Notes: generated from the sequence alone by a model not told the origin. 26,522 bases of DNA from JBCCQH01 sp039024435 (GCA_039024435.1 JBCCQH010000113.1:1-26522), one strand, 5' to 3'; shown: positions 1 to 9,089, counted from the first letter of the stretch. Made by a program: numbers and translations.

Positions 1-207
1 CGGAGCAATCCCGCCACCTCCACAAACTCCCCCACCCGCCCCTGCAAGGGGGCGGGTTTTTGTGTTTCTGACGGCGTCAGAAGCCGAAGGATTCTGTAAA
101 GCGTTGGAACTGCCAAAACCAAGCCCGTAGCGCAGCGAAGGGCGCCGGTGGGGGGAGTTTGGGCTGCATCCCCACTTGGGATCGCGGAGCAATCCCGCCA
201 CCTCCAC
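1..207. repeat. 23-bp direct repeat in intergenic DNA (1-23 and 185-207)
   Basis: The 23 bases starting CGGAGCAATC at 1-23 recur without mismatch at 185-207, one copy on each side of the terminator at 35-61. The left copy touches the window edge and may be longer. No ORF in the interval is believable, and 62-277 otherwise holds only the presumed leader of the lipase gene. Confidence 0.7.
35..61 (+). terminator. Rho-independent terminator of an upstream gene
   Basis: An 8-bp GC stem, CCCGCCCC (35-42) pairing with GGGGCGGG (49-56), encloses a 6-base loop and is followed at once by TTTTT (57-61). This is a textbook intrinsic terminator reading rightward, so it most likely ends a + strand gene lying left of the window. 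Confidence 0.8.
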
Positions 208-277
208 CTCCACCTCTGTTTACTTTCCCCAAAAAATGTGATTTCCTTTTCCATCTCTCCTCCGCATCTTGTCCATT

Positions 278-1741
278 ATGCAAAAGATCACATCAACCAC
301 CATAGATCCTTCTCCCCCACCAAGTTCCCCCGAGCCCAAGTACAAAATCGGGCTTTGCCTCTCCGGAGGCGGCTACCGTGCCACCGCTTATCACCTCGGA
401 ACCCTGCGCAAGCTCCGCGAGATGGGCATCCTCCACGACATCGATGTCATCTCAACGGTCTCCGGAGGATCCATTACCGGCGCACTGTACGCTATCGAAG
501 GCGAGGACTTCACTCAATTCGAAAAGAAATTGCTCACGGGGGTCAAGCGGAGTGTCATCCGCCACATCCTCCTGACGCCTCAGTTCATCCTGGTTGGGCT
601 AGCCGTGTTGTCATGGCTGGCCTTCTTAATCTACCTTGACTTCTTGGGGAATCCCATCATCCCCCTCCTGCTCTTCACGCTCCTCATCGTATTCCTCGGC
701 TACTTCCAATTTGAAATTCTGCCGATCAGTCGGTGGGTTGAGTCGGCCTACCGGCGATTCTTCTTCGGACGGAAAACCTTGGATAAAATGCCCAACTTTG
801 TCCACTTGGTCATCAATGCCACCAACCTCGACACGGGCCGTCCATTTACCTTTTCTCGGGATGAAATGGATGATTCGACCTATTCCTACCGAAATGGTCA
901 AAAACAGGCGGTTTTCACCACCCAAGGATTCCCGGTTGCCCGTGCGGTGGCGGCATCGAGTTGCGTCCCCTTTGCCTTTTCCCCCATTAAGATTGCCAAA
1001 CGCTTTTTTGTCGATCACCAAGCGTTCATGGACGATCAAAAAGACGAACCAGCAGAAGGCAAAGGCAACAACAAAGCCACCCAACCCCGCATCGTTGATG
1101 GGGGCGTCTACGACAACCAGGGCCTGCACTGCGTGACCTGGAAAAATCGGGCCAGCTATTGCAAAGATGCCATCATCGTGAGCGATGCCGGCAACCGGAT
1201 GCCTTTCCAACACCGCTATCCCAACATCATAACGCTGCTGATCCGGACCAGCGATGTGTTCATGCGCCGGATCAAAAATCTCCAAATGATCAAAGAGCTT
1301 TACTACTCCTTTGGTCACCCAGAATACCAAACTGCCTACCAATCTATGGGCTGGGATTGCGATAAATCCATCGACGGTTTCCTGAAGCGCTTGAAGAACG
1401 ACCAGATTTCCGAATCTGTCTGGAAAAAACACGGACTCACCCAAGCAATTGTCAATGGTATCAAGAATGGCGACAAAACCTTGATCAAGCAAGCCGAAGG
1501 CATACTCAAGGCCAGCATCAACTACGCAGAAATCCTGAAGCAGGCCCCCACCCAAGAAGAGCTGAAGATTGCCCGGACGGTCGCGACCAACCTGGTCCCC
1601 CTTTCCGATGCCCAAATCAGCGCCCTGACCAAACAAGCCGCCACGATGACCGAGATCCAGGTGCGCCTGTTCTGCCCGAACATCGTTCCGCCCAAGCGAA
1701 CCCCGGAATCGGCAACTACTACCCCGGAACTGCGCGACTGA
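278..1741 (+). CDS. Patatin-like phospholipase with a transmembrane hairpin
   Basis: Predicted patatin-family acyl hydrolase (487 aa) that would cleave acyl chains from membrane lipids. Residues 29-34 are the oxyanion-hole motif SGGGYR. The nucleophile region is T60-V-S62-G-G64, a variant of GxSxG in which Thr replaces the first Gly. The ASS-x-x-P segment lies near 226-231, and D274-G-G supplies the dyad Asp. Two adjacent hydrophobic stretches, about 103-122 and 127-146, form a probable membrane hairpin inserted after the nucleophile. There is no signal peptide, so the catalytic part is probably cytoplasmic and membrane-anchored. An in-frame TTG lies 9 bases upstream, but the ATG at 278 is the more ordinary start. 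The C-terminal ~150 residues are poorly characterised. The gene stands alone, with its own terminator at 1799-1826. Confidence 0.88.
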   Translation: MQKITSTTIDPSPPPSSPEPKYKIGLCLSGGGYRATAYHLGTLRKLREMGILHDIDVISTVSGGSITGALYAIEGEDFTQFEKKLLTGVKRSVIRHILLTPQFILVGLAVLSWLAFLIYLDFLGNPIIPLLLFTLLIVFLGYFQFEILPISRWVESAYRRFFFGRKTLDKMPNFVHLVINATNLDTGRPFTFSRDEMDDSTYSYRNGQKQAVFTTQGFPVARAVAASSCVPFAFSPIKIAKRFFVDHQAFMDDQKDEPAEGKGNNKATQPRIVDGGVYDNQGLHCVTWKNRASYCKDAIIVSDAGNRMPFQHRYPNIITLLIRTSDVFMRRIKNLQMIKELYYSFGHPEYQTAYQSMGWDCDKSIDGFLKRLKNDQISESVWKKHGLTQAIVNGIKNGDKTLIKQAEGILKASINYAEILKQAPTQEELKIARTVATNLVPLSDAQISALTKQAATMTEIQVRLFCPNIVPPKRTPESATTTPELRD

Positions 1742-1798
1742 TCCACCGCGCCGTCGGGCCACCTGCCCCGCAGACTTGCTTCCCACACGCAATCCCTA

Positions 1799-1826
1799 CC
1801 CGGCACAAACCTGCGCCGGGTTTTTT
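1799..1826 (+). terminator. Rho-independent terminator after the patatin-like gene
   Basis: CCCGGC (1799-1804) pairs with GCCGGG (1815-1820) around a 10-base loop, followed by six T (1821-1826). It sits 57 bases after the stop codon and separates the lipase from aspA. Confidence 0.8.
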
Positions 1827-1897
1827 ATTTCCCCCGCCGGGGAGCACGAACCGTGAGCTTGAGTATATTGCACCCATCATCTAAAGCCAGTCCCACA

Positions 1898-3322
1898 ATG
1901 ACAAAAGCCACCCGCACCGAAGTCGACCTGCTCGGAGAAATGGAAATCGACGATGTCCACTACTACGGCATCCACACCGCCCGCGCCCTCGAAAATTTCC
2001 AAATCTCCAATGCTAAAATCGGCGATTTCCCCTTCTTCATCCAGGGACTCATCCTCACCAAAAAGGCTTGCGCCGCGGCCAATCGGGAAATCGGAACCCT
2101 GCCGGCCGAAAAAGCCGACCTCATCCTCCGGGCCTGCGACGAAATCCTCGGCCAGCTCGATGGGTATACCCAGTGCTTCCCCAGCGATGTCTTCCAGGGA
2201 GGTGCCGGCACCTCCGTCAACATGAACGCCAATGAAGTCATCGCCAATGTCGGCCTCGTTATGCAGGGCCACCCCAAAGGCAGCTACGACATTCTCCACC
2301 CCAACGACCACGTCAACAAATCCCAATCCACCAACGATGCCTACCCCACCGCATTCCGGGTGGCGATCTACTTTTACCTCAACGACCTGCTCAAACGCCT
2401 CGAAACCCTCATTTTCGAATTGAGCAAAAAGGCGCGCGAGTTTGCCAAAGTCCTCAAAATGGGCCGCACCCAACTTCAGGACGCGGTACCCATGTCACTG
2501 GGGGACGAATTCGGCGCCTGGGCCACCAACCTGCGCGAAGAAATCAAAAATCTGCGGATGGCCCGCGACCTCATCCTCGAACTCAACCTCGGTGGGACCG
2601 CCATCGGCACCGGCGTCAATGCCCCCCGTGGATTTTCCGACCTCGCCATCGGATACCTCCGGCAATACACCGGCGGTGCTTTCGTCAAAGCGGAAAATCT
2701 GATCGAAGCCACCTCCGACTGCGGCGCCTACGTCATGATTTCCGGCGCCCTGAAACGGACCTCGGTGAAGCTCTCGAAAATCTGCAATGATCTCCGGCTC
2801 CTTTCCTCCGGTCCCCGCTGCGGCCTCAACGAAATCAACCTGCCCGAGATGCAGGCTGGCTCCTCCATCATGCCCGCCAAGGTCAATCCGGTCATCCCCG
2901 AAGTCGTGAACCAGGTCTGCTTTAAAATCATCGGCAACGACGTCTCGATTTCCTTCGCCGCCGAAGCCGGGCAGTTGCAGCTCAACGTCATGGAGCCCGT
3001 ATTGGCGCAGTGCATGTTTGAGTCAATTGAGCTATTGGGCAATGCCTGCGTGACGCTCGCCCACAAGTGCGTCTCCGGCATCACCGCCAATGCCGAGCAC
3101 ACTTACAACATGGTCATGGCGTCGGTGGGCCTGATCACCTTCCTGAACCCCTATATCGGGCACCACCAGGGCGATCTGATCGGCCGGGAAGCCGTGGCAA
3201 GCGGAAAAAGCATCCGCGAATTGGTGCTAGAAAAGGGCCTCCTGACCGAAGACCAGCTTGACCGCATCCTCAGCGTCGAAAATTTGATGCACCCCGAATA
3301 CACCGCTGATCTACACAAATAA
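1898..3322 (+). CDS. aspA: Aspartate ammonia-lyase (aspartase)
   Basis: Reversibly deaminates L-aspartate to fumarate and ammonia in the cytoplasm, as a homotetramer. The fumarase/aspartase superfamily signature GSSIMPAKVNP is at residues 321-331 and carries the catalytic Ser loop. The following stretch (NQVCFKIIGND, then AAEAGQLQLNVMEP) is characteristic of AspA rather than of fumarase FumC. The N-terminal EVDLLGEMEI...YYGIHTARALENF also fits AspA. The ATG at 1898 gives 474 aa, the usual AspA length. An in-frame GTG 45 bases upstream would add a non-conserved leader. The Crp/Fnr gene begins 188 bases downstream; a weak GC hairpin (3375-3380 with 3388-3393) lies in that gap without a clear T-run. 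Confidence 0.95.
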   Translation: MTKATRTEVDLLGEMEIDDVHYYGIHTARALENFQISNAKIGDFPFFIQGLILTKKACAAANREIGTLPAEKADLILRACDEILGQLDGYTQCFPSDVFQGGAGTSVNMNANEVIANVGLVMQGHPKGSYDILHPNDHVNKSQSTNDAYPTAFRVAIYFYLNDLLKRLETLIFELSKKAREFAKVLKMGRTQLQDAVPMSLGDEFGAWATNLREEIKNLRMARDLILELNLGGTAIGTGVNAPRGFSDLAIGYLRQYTGGAFVKAENLIEATSDCGAYVMISGALKRTSVKLSKICNDLRLLSSGPRCGLNEINLPEMQAGSSIMPAKVNPVIPEVVNQVCFKIIGNDVSISFAAEAGQLQLNVMEPVLAQCMFESIELLGNACVTLAHKCVSGITANAEHTYNMVMASVGLITFLNPYIGHHQGDLIGREAVASGKSIRELVLEKGLLTEDQLDRILSVENLMHPEYTADLHK

Positions 3323-3510
3323 GCTGCACCGGACCGTTTGTCCCCGCCTGCAGACCGGTAGTTGGAGCCAGACTGTGCCGTCCACGCCGGCACGGCTTTG
3401 GGACTGATCCGGCAAAATCTCCGGCGGCTCTCCCAAAATTGTTATTCGTCCGACAAATTCAATCGGCGATTCCCCGTTTTTTAGCATGAGAGCAAAATCC
3501 CTCATCGCCA

Positions 3511-4200
3511 ATGCAGCACGAATTTCCCATCTGGTACCTTGAAAATGTGGACATGTTTGATTTCCTCTGCCCGGGAAAAATGGATGCCTCGGGCTTAGGG
3601 GGAGGGCACGAACCCTCTTACGTCTTTAACAAAGGGGATTTTATCTACTTTCCCGATCAGGAAGCCGCCGAAATCTACCTCTTGACTTCGGGCCGGGTCA
3701 AGGTGGGGAGCTACTCCGAGGATGGTAAGGAGATCATCAAGGCAGTACTGCAACCGGGCGAATTGTTCGGGGAAATGGTCATGATCGGTGAGCGGGTGCG
3801 CAAAGACTTTGCTGTGGCCATGGACGACGACGTGGGCATTTGTTCCATGAGTTTCCGCAAAATGCAGCGACTGCTCTTCGAGAACGTCGACTTCAGTTTG
3901 AAACTCAGTCAGGCCATCGGTCGGAAACTGGTACGCATGGAACGCCGGGTGGAATCGTTGGTGTTTAAGGATGCCCGGACCCGCATCGTGGAATTCCTCC
4001 GCGAACTTGCCCTCCAAAAAGGAGATCGCCAAGGCGATGTCGTCCAGGTCGATCACTTCTTTACCCACCGGGACATCGCCAGCCTGACTGCGACTTCCCG
4101 CCAGACGGTGACCTCGGTGCTGAATGACCTCCGCTCCGAGGGCCTGATTGATTTTACCCGCCGCTCCCTCTACATTCCGTCCATGCAAAAACTGGCCTGA
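3511..4200 (+). CDS. Crp/Fnr-family transcriptional regulator
   Basis: A 229-aa DNA-binding regulator. Residues ~36-125 form a cyclic-nucleotide-binding-like beta roll (KGDFIYFPDQEAAEIYLLTSG, then QPGELFGEM at 81-89). Residues ~128-160 are the dimerisation helix, and ~182-215 are the winged helix-turn-helix (THRDIASLTATSRQTVTSVL). Only two cysteines (C20, C111) are present, so there is no FNR-type iron-sulphur ligand set. The effector is unknown: the phosphate-binding cassette is only loosely kept, as is common in Bacteroidota members. Its place behind aspA hints at control of amino-acid or redox metabolism, but the 188-base gap does not prove co-transcription. Confidence 0.92.
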   Translation: MQHEFPIWYLENVDMFDFLCPGKMDASGLGGGHEPSYVFNKGDFIYFPDQEAAEIYLLTSGRVKVGSYSEDGKEIIKAVLQPGELFGEMVMIGERVRKDFAVAMDDDVGICSMSFRKMQRLLFENVDFSLKLSQAIGRKLVRMERRVESLVFKDARTRIVEFLRELALQKGDRQGDVVQVDHFFTHRDIASLTATSRQTVTSVLNDLRSEGLIDFTRRSLYIPSMQKLA

Positions 4201-4214
4201 CCGCCCAAAAACAA

Positions 4215-4243
4215 GCGGAACGCTCCGTTTCAGAGCGCTCCGC
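4215..4243 (+). terminator. Possible hairpin terminator after the Crp/Fnr gene
   Basis: GCGGAACGCT (4215-4224) pairs with AGCGCTCCGC (4234-4243) with one A-C mismatch around a 9-base loop, 14 bases past the stop codon. No T-run follows, so termination here is uncertain. The rest of 4201-4389, where the Crp/Fnr gene and a - strand ORF converge, shows nothing else. Confidence 0.35.
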
Positions 4244-4389
4244 AGGGGCCGGGCCCATCATCTTTCAGCAACCCGTTCAAGCAAATCTCCGGGTGAGGCA
4301 TTGGTTTCTCATACCTAACAACGTGCAATAGTCGCCCCACCCTTCAGCCCAACCCCTTTGTATTTTCCAATGGGAGAATCCTTAATTTC

Positions 4390-4668
4390 TCAAGAAACCA
4401 TTCCCAGTTCGGCGACCGTGCCCTGGATGCAGTAGTCGGCGTCTTCGAGGATGTCTTGCAGGTCTTCCGGAACCCGCCGGGCACGCCACACGACCCGCAA
4501 CGGAACCGGTTGGGGCGGTAAGACGTGCCCCCGGTGCAAAGACAACTTTCCGTTGTGCATAAACGCAATTCCGGAGACCACCGCCGCCCGCGTCTCGGAA
4601 TCTTCCGTCGTGTACCAAACCAGCAAGGCAAGCTTTTTTCCGTAAAGGTCGGTCAGTGCAATGTTCAT
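4390..4668 (-). CDS. Small hypothetical protein (92 aa)
   Basis: Not recognised as a known family. The ORF starts MNIALTDLYGKKLALLVWYT and has a basic, proline-containing middle (VLPPQPVPLRVVWRARR) followed by an acidic EDLQDILEDADY. There is no signal peptide or membrane segment. An in-frame ATG at 4713 would add 15 residues, but that stretch (4669-4713) is AT-rich like non-coding DNA, so 4668 is preferred. Compositional contrast with the flanks and a consistent open frame support coding, though a shadow frame (4344-4631) overlaps it. It is a single-gene unit between the Crp/Fnr gene and the SH3 lipoprotein. Confidence 0.6.
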   Translation of the reverse strand: MNIALTDLYGKKLALLVWYTTEDSETRAAVVSGIAFMHNGKLSLHRGHVLPPQPVPLRVVWRARRVPEDLQDILEDADYCIQGTVAELGMVS

Positions 4669-4874
4669 AATTGAGTATTTTTCGTGGTTCCTTGATTTAA
4701 GATCGACATTCATCCGGAGGGTTTAAATCCCATCTGTCATTAATCTTACGCGCCAACCAAGCTTTCCCCTACCTCGTAAACACAAAATATTATTCGGCAA
4801 TTGCCATTTAATCAAAAATACTCTTACTCTGAGAAGGCAAAAGATTTTACCCTGAGGGCATTCCCCAAAGAAAT

Positions 4875-4910
4875 GCGCCCGGCTCCCTCGTCTTCGAGGG
4901 AGCCGGGCGC
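4875..4910 (-). terminator. Strong hairpin ending the LemA/DUF2207/SH3 unit
   Basis: A perfect 16-bp stem (4875-4890 with 4895-4910) with a 4-base loop lies 25 bases beyond the SH3-lipoprotein stop. Read on the - strand it is followed by ATTTCTTT, a modest T-rich tail. The stem is unusually long and GC-rich for an intrinsic terminator. Confidence 0.75.
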
Positions 4911-4935
4911 GTACCGGATCACGAAAAATACTGAT

Positions 4936-5898
4936 TTACTGCGCCTTGCTGGTAAAGGTGCCAAAAATCCAGCCTTCCTGACCGTCAATCGAAATTTTGT
5001 ACCAAAAATCGCGTTGGCCGCCGATTTCGTCCATGTCGCCGCGCTGCACGATTTGGCAAATGTCACCACTTCCCACCTGAAAGACCTTGTTTTCCTCCGC
5101 AATGGTCGGGCCGGAGCGCACGTTGACATTGTCGCCGGTGACCATGAGTTGATCTTCGGCGAGGTTGGCGCCGGCGTCCGCCTCGGTGAGCATGGCCTCG
5201 ACTTGGGCCATGAAGACGGAACCGCTGAACATCTCGTTTTCCTGCATCTGCTCTAGTTTTTCTTTGCGCTTGATTGGGTTTTTCTCCGCCATGGCCTTGC
5301 CCAACATAACTGCCGCCGCAATATCGGTTTCGTTCGCCGTGAGTGATTTGCTGCCCAGCAGCCACCCTTTTTGGCGCTTGTTCGCGGAATTGTTGCGGGA
5401 AACAAACTCGGAGAACTCATCCTTTTCCTGGGTAATCACCACCAGCTCACCCATCTTCACCGCGTTGTCGCTGATGTTGCTGATGCTGGGCCGCTTGTAG
5501 ATTTGCGCATCTACTTTGATCGCGGCCAGTTTACCGCCTTTCGCGATGAGATCGCCCCGGATCCAGCCTTCTTTCCCGTCCAAGAGCCGAACCTGCTCGT
5601 ACTCCCGTTTGTCTTTTTCATTCGTTTGGGTCTCGCCCATCAGTTCCATCTCCTCCCCGAATGAAACCGAGGCCAGCCATTTGCCCCCACCCGCTTCAGT
5701 CTTGAGCGAATGGCCTTCCCAGGTACTCAAAGCCGTGTTGGCTACCGGTGCAGCGTCGGTCGCCGCATCTCCGGATTCTTCCGTCGGGGTCGCCCCGGAG
5801 GTTTCACCCGCATTGGCGGAGCCTTCGTCCCCACCACCACAGGCCGAAAACGTAAGCACGAACAGCAACGAAAACAGATAATAATGCAACTTTTTCAT
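4936..5898 (-). CDS. SH3-domain lipoprotein
   Basis: A 320-aa predicted lipoprotein. The signal peptide ends FSAC with lipidated Cys20. The next residues, GGGDEG, are acidic and could act as a surface-export signal of the Bacteroidota type (inference). A low-complexity Gly/Ala/Ser/Thr linker (21-58) leads to three SH3b-like modules: about 60-120 (LLDGKEGWIRGDL), 125-185 (ending KGWLLGS) and 252-316 (DNVNVRSGP ... GQEGWIFGTF). SH3b domains in envelope proteins usually bind cell-wall peptides or partner proteins. The ATG at 5898 was chosen over an earlier in-frame start (5955) because it places Met-Lys-Lys directly before the signal peptide. It lies 89 bases after the DUF2207 gene with no terminator between, so it is probably the last gene of that operon. 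Confidence 0.88.
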   Translation of the reverse strand: MKKLHYYLFSLLFVLTFSACGGGDEGSANAGETSGATPTEESGDAATDAAPVANTALSTWEGHSLKTEAGGGKWLASVSFGEEMELMGETQTNEKDKREYEQVRLLDGKEGWIRGDLIAKGGKLAAIKVDAQIYKRPSISNISDNAVKMGELVVITQEKDEFSEFVSRNNSANKRQKGWLLGSKSLTANETDIAAAVMLGKAMAEKNPIKRKEKLEQMQENEMFSGSVFMAQVEAMLTEADAGANLAEDQLMVTGDNVNVRSGPTIAEENKVFQVGSGDICQIVQRGDMDEIGGQRDFWYKISIDGQEGWIFGTFTSKAQ

Positions 5899-5987
5899 GT
5901 CGTGTTTGGGTTGAGGTGTTTTTCGGAATAAAGCAAAACCGGCCCGAAATATCAAGCCAAAGCCCCCACATCAAGGTACCCCCTGCT

Positions 5988-8900
5988 CTACCAACTGCTG
6001 CCCCCACCGCCGCCGTAGCCGCCGCCCGAACTCCCTCCGCCGGAAAAGCCAGATCCGCCACTGCTGCCAAAAGAGGAACTCGAAGAAGACCAGGAAGAGC
6101 CACCGCGGTAGCCGCCCGAACCACCGGAGTAACTGCCACTGGAAGGCGGTGTCGAATTGAAGTCCTGGCTCATGCGGTTCAATTGCCGGGTGAGCAACAC
6201 ATTGAAATCGGCCGCATCAAAATCGGGACGATCCGTTCCCGTCGTCCGGTAATAAGTGGGCGGTTCGGAGAGCAGAGGACCAAACTTTTCCACCCAGCGA
6301 TTGGCCAGGCCCAAAGCAATCGCATAGCTCAGGGTCAGGCCAAAGTATTGAGGATCCTCGTCGACGAGGCGTTCCAACCGGTCCTTTTCCGCCGTCCGCA
6401 CAAATTCCGCAAATCCCACTAGCTCGGCGTACTTCTGCAATCCGTAGACTCCGTGCCGGGGCATGATCCGGGCAAATAGCAAACACAAAATCCCACTCCC
6501 CGCCCAGCCGATCACCGGTCCCCAACTGCCATTTCCAAGCGGTGAAATGAAGAAAAAATTGTACCCGCTGAACAGTACCGCCAATCCCAGCAGCACGATG
6601 CCGAGGCCGCGCAGGATCCGCCCGAACCCCCGGGTTCCCGGTACGTAGTAATTCGTCTTTTTAGCCCAGTCCTCTACCTCACGCCGGGCCTTTTGCATGT
6701 AGACGTAAAACTGCTGGCGCAGTTTGCTCACCCGCACCGTTTTTCGTCCTAGAAACAGCGCATTGAAAAGGGTCCGCTCGTACTTGCGGGCACGCTTGGG
6801 GAGCTTCCGCAACTTGATCAGGGTGTAGTCTTTCGGCTTGCCCGCCTCCCCCGGAACCTCAGAAATCCGCACCAATCCTTGAGCGCCCCAGTAATAGATC
6901 AGCGCGAGCAAATCCCGGTTGTGCAGCTTGTCGTCGATCAGCAGCCCTGCCTCGGTCGGCGTCAGATCCTCCGGGGGATAGAAGCGCACCACCTTCGTGA
7001 AGCGCTTGTCCCGCCCAAATATGAACCACAGTGCCCCCAGCACCAGCAATACCAGCAGCGGCAGAAACAGCATCGGGTGGTTGCGGAACAGCAAGCGCAG
7101 TTCCAGCCATGGGCTCGGGGAGACCGTCCCTGCCGGCAAGCGAATGTCCACGAGCAACATCGACTCCGGCAGCAGACCGGGATTCAGCGTCCCTTCGATG
7201 CGTCCCGGAAAAAATGCCAGCTCCGCCGGAAGCCGCTCCCCGCCATCCGGGGGCAAGGCAAATACTTGCACCTGACTGGTGTCCAGCCGCAGATCATCCG
7301 GCACGGCAATCGTAAACTGTACCGAGTCTGAGGCAAAGGGATAGCTTTCGATAACGGGAAAATTGAAGCGATAACCGCCATCCTCCGCTTCGAGCAACAT
7401 GCCGTACTGCGTGTAGGCGTACCGAATCAAGTAAGGCGCGGGATCCTTGCGCTTGGGCGTGGAATATTCCAGAATCGTCCCCCACAACCCCGAATGGGAA
7501 TCGGTCGCCGCATCCGACTCAAGGTCGTACAGCAAAAACCGCCCGTCCGATCCAAACTGATGCGGGATACGTGTCGTGTATGATGAATCACTCATCCAGG
7601 GCAGGAACCAGGTTCGGATTTCCGCGGTGTAGTAATTGTTGGGGCTCCGATTGATGTAGGCGAGGTCGTGGCTGAAGCGGACCGAACCGTTTTTTCGGAG
7701 TTCGAGGTTGAGCCGGTAGTGTTGGTTGTATTGGGCGGGAGAATACAAACGCATCGGCGTCTTGCGCGGCGTCCAATTCCCGTGCAGCACCAGCGCGAGG
7801 TTGCTGGTGAAATCCGAAAGCAGGTTTGCGGTGGCGGTCAGGACCAGCGAATCCGCGGCAATTTCTGAATCCATGCGGGTGAGGTCGCTCAAAAACAGGG
7901 TCGAGCGTGCGGTGTCCAGCACCATGCCTTCGGGCCAGCGCACTACGCACCGCGCATTCACCACCGGTTCCCCCAGGCGGTAATTGATCCAGGGAAAGTA
8001 CAGGCGGCCTTCGCCCAGGGCAAAATCCATCGCGTTCCACACCCGGTAGCGCAGGTGATAGGTCCGCCGCCCCGCTGCCGGCTTTTCGGCCAGTTGCAGC
8101 CCGAGATAGCCATCCCGTGTGATAAATCGCCGAACTTGATCCACCGCTCGGCCTTCCTCTACTGCGTAAACCTCTTCTAGCTCCACTTTGAGGTCGACCG
8201 GATGGTGCTCCAGGTTGTCACTCAGCCAACTGTAGGGAAAGCGGTTGCTCAGGCGCCGCTCGATGTACCCCACCCCGGCTTTGATTTCCAGGTCCAGGCG
8301 CTCTTCCACCACGACCGAACCATCGGGCTGCAACGCGATCACCGATTGCAGATCGTGGATCACAAATTCATTGGCCGTAACCCGCAAGGGCAGGTCACCG
8401 TGCTTGAGGTAATTTTTCGGGAGCCGCAGGACCAGGGTCAATCCTTCGTGGGCCTGCATTTCCCGGGTCGTCCGCACTTCCACCCCGCCGGGGGTCGTCT
8501 CGATTGTGACGGCACCGCCCTTTTCCCCTTTGCGTCCGGTAAATGCCCGGACATCCGCTTCCGGAAGGCGGCGGCCGTCCGGCAAGTGGACCTCGGCCTC
8601 GACCAAAGCCGCCGGAACATCCCAGCCATTGCCATTGACGTTCCAGTAGAGCTCATCGTGGTTCAGGAACCGGTTGATCGCCGCGTAGACGAGGTAGCGG
8701 ATCTCGTAGGTGACCTTGCCCCGCACGTAGCGGTCGGCCGATCCGATGCGCAGGTTGTAATTGTCGGCTTCTTTTTGCACCTGGTAAGCGTGACCGATTA
8801 CCCGCACACTGTCAAGGGGCGTGGTATAGGACAGTCCCGGGAGGTGGTTCAGGGCCAATTCGCCCTCCACCGGTTGGGCCACATAGCGGTAGGGAACGAT

Positions 8901-9089
8901 CCGACGGATCCCGTGCCGTGGTTCAGAAAAGTCAACTTCAATCGTTTCCACCACTTCAAATGCACCATCGCGCCGCAAGTAGATATCACTCCGAAAGCGG
9001 TCGATGGTAAAACCTTGCGCAGCGAGGGTGCCCGCCAGCAAAAGACCGCCGGTCCAAAGGGCAATATGGCGCAGCAAGCGGGTTTTCAT
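5988..9089 (-). CDS. DUF2207-family membrane protein with enlarged ectodomain
   Basis: A 1033-aa predicted envelope protein of the DUF2207 family; its function is not established. A signal peptide (~1-25) precedes a long extracytoplasmic region. Three stretches in that region look alike: 27-228, 242-437 and 456-655. Each starts with a strand pair such as RRDGAFEVVETI, QPDGSVVVEERL or RKNGSVRFSHDL, and later has a RYLVY/RYRVW/RYAYT element followed by a Trp/Phe-Pro segment. Membrane helices are at about 671-692, 824-845 and 856-876. The C-terminal cytoplasmic part includes SYAIALGLANRWVEKF (921-936), typical of the family, and ends in a Gly/Ser-rich tail (984-1033) finishing SSW. Ordinary family members are nearer 550-650 aa, so the ectodomain is about twice the expected size. 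The start overlaps the LemA stop in ATGA, indicating translational coupling. Confidence 0.88.
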   Translation of the reverse strand: MKTRLLRHIALWTGGLLLAGTLAAQGFTIDRFRSDIYLRRDGAFEVVETIEVDFSEPRHGIRRIVPYRYVAQPVEGELALNHLPGLSYTTPLDSVRVIGHAYQVQKEADNYNLRIGSADRYVRGKVTYEIRYLVYAAINRFLNHDELYWNVNGNGWDVPAALVEAEVHLPDGRRLPEADVRAFTGRKGEKGGAVTIETTPGGVEVRTTREMQAHEGLTLVLRLPKNYLKHGDLPLRVTANEFVIHDLQSVIALQPDGSVVVEERLDLEIKAGVGYIERRLSNRFPYSWLSDNLEHHPVDLKVELEEVYAVEEGRAVDQVRRFITRDGYLGLQLAEKPAAGRRTYHLRYRVWNAMDFALGEGRLYFPWINYRLGEPVVNARCVVRWPEGMVLDTARSTLFLSDLTRMDSEIAADSLVLTATANLLSDFTSNLALVLHGNWTPRKTPMRLYSPAQYNQHYRLNLELRKNGSVRFSHDLAYINRSPNNYYTAEIRTWFLPWMSDSSYTTRIPHQFGSDGRFLLYDLESDAATDSHSGLWGTILEYSTPKRKDPAPYLIRYAYTQYGMLLEAEDGGYRFNFPVIESYPFASDSVQFTIAVPDDLRLDTSQVQVFALPPDGGERLPAELAFFPGRIEGTLNPGLLPESMLLVDIRLPAGTVSPSPWLELRLLFRNHPMLFLPLLVLLVLGALWFIFGRDKRFTKVVRFYPPEDLTPTEAGLLIDDKLHNRDLLALIYYWGAQGLVRISEVPGEAGKPKDYTLIKLRKLPKRARKYERTLFNALFLGRKTVRVSKLRQQFYVYMQKARREVEDWAKKTNYYVPGTRGFGRILRGLGIVLLGLAVLFSGYNFFFISPLGNGSWGPVIGWAGSGILCLLFARIMPRHGVYGLQKYAELVGFAEFVRTAEKDRLERLVDEDPQYFGLTLSYAIALGLANRWVEKFGPLLSEPPTYYRTTGTDRPDFDAADFNVLLTRQLNRMSQDFNSTPPSSGSYSGGSGGYRGGSSWSSSSSSFGSSGGSGFSGGGSSGGGYGGGGGSSW

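Noticed and set aside
626..1792. Long 388-aa - strand frame opposite the patatin-like gene
   Set aside because: No domain, composition typical of an antisense shadow, and it covers a gene with clear catalytic motifs.
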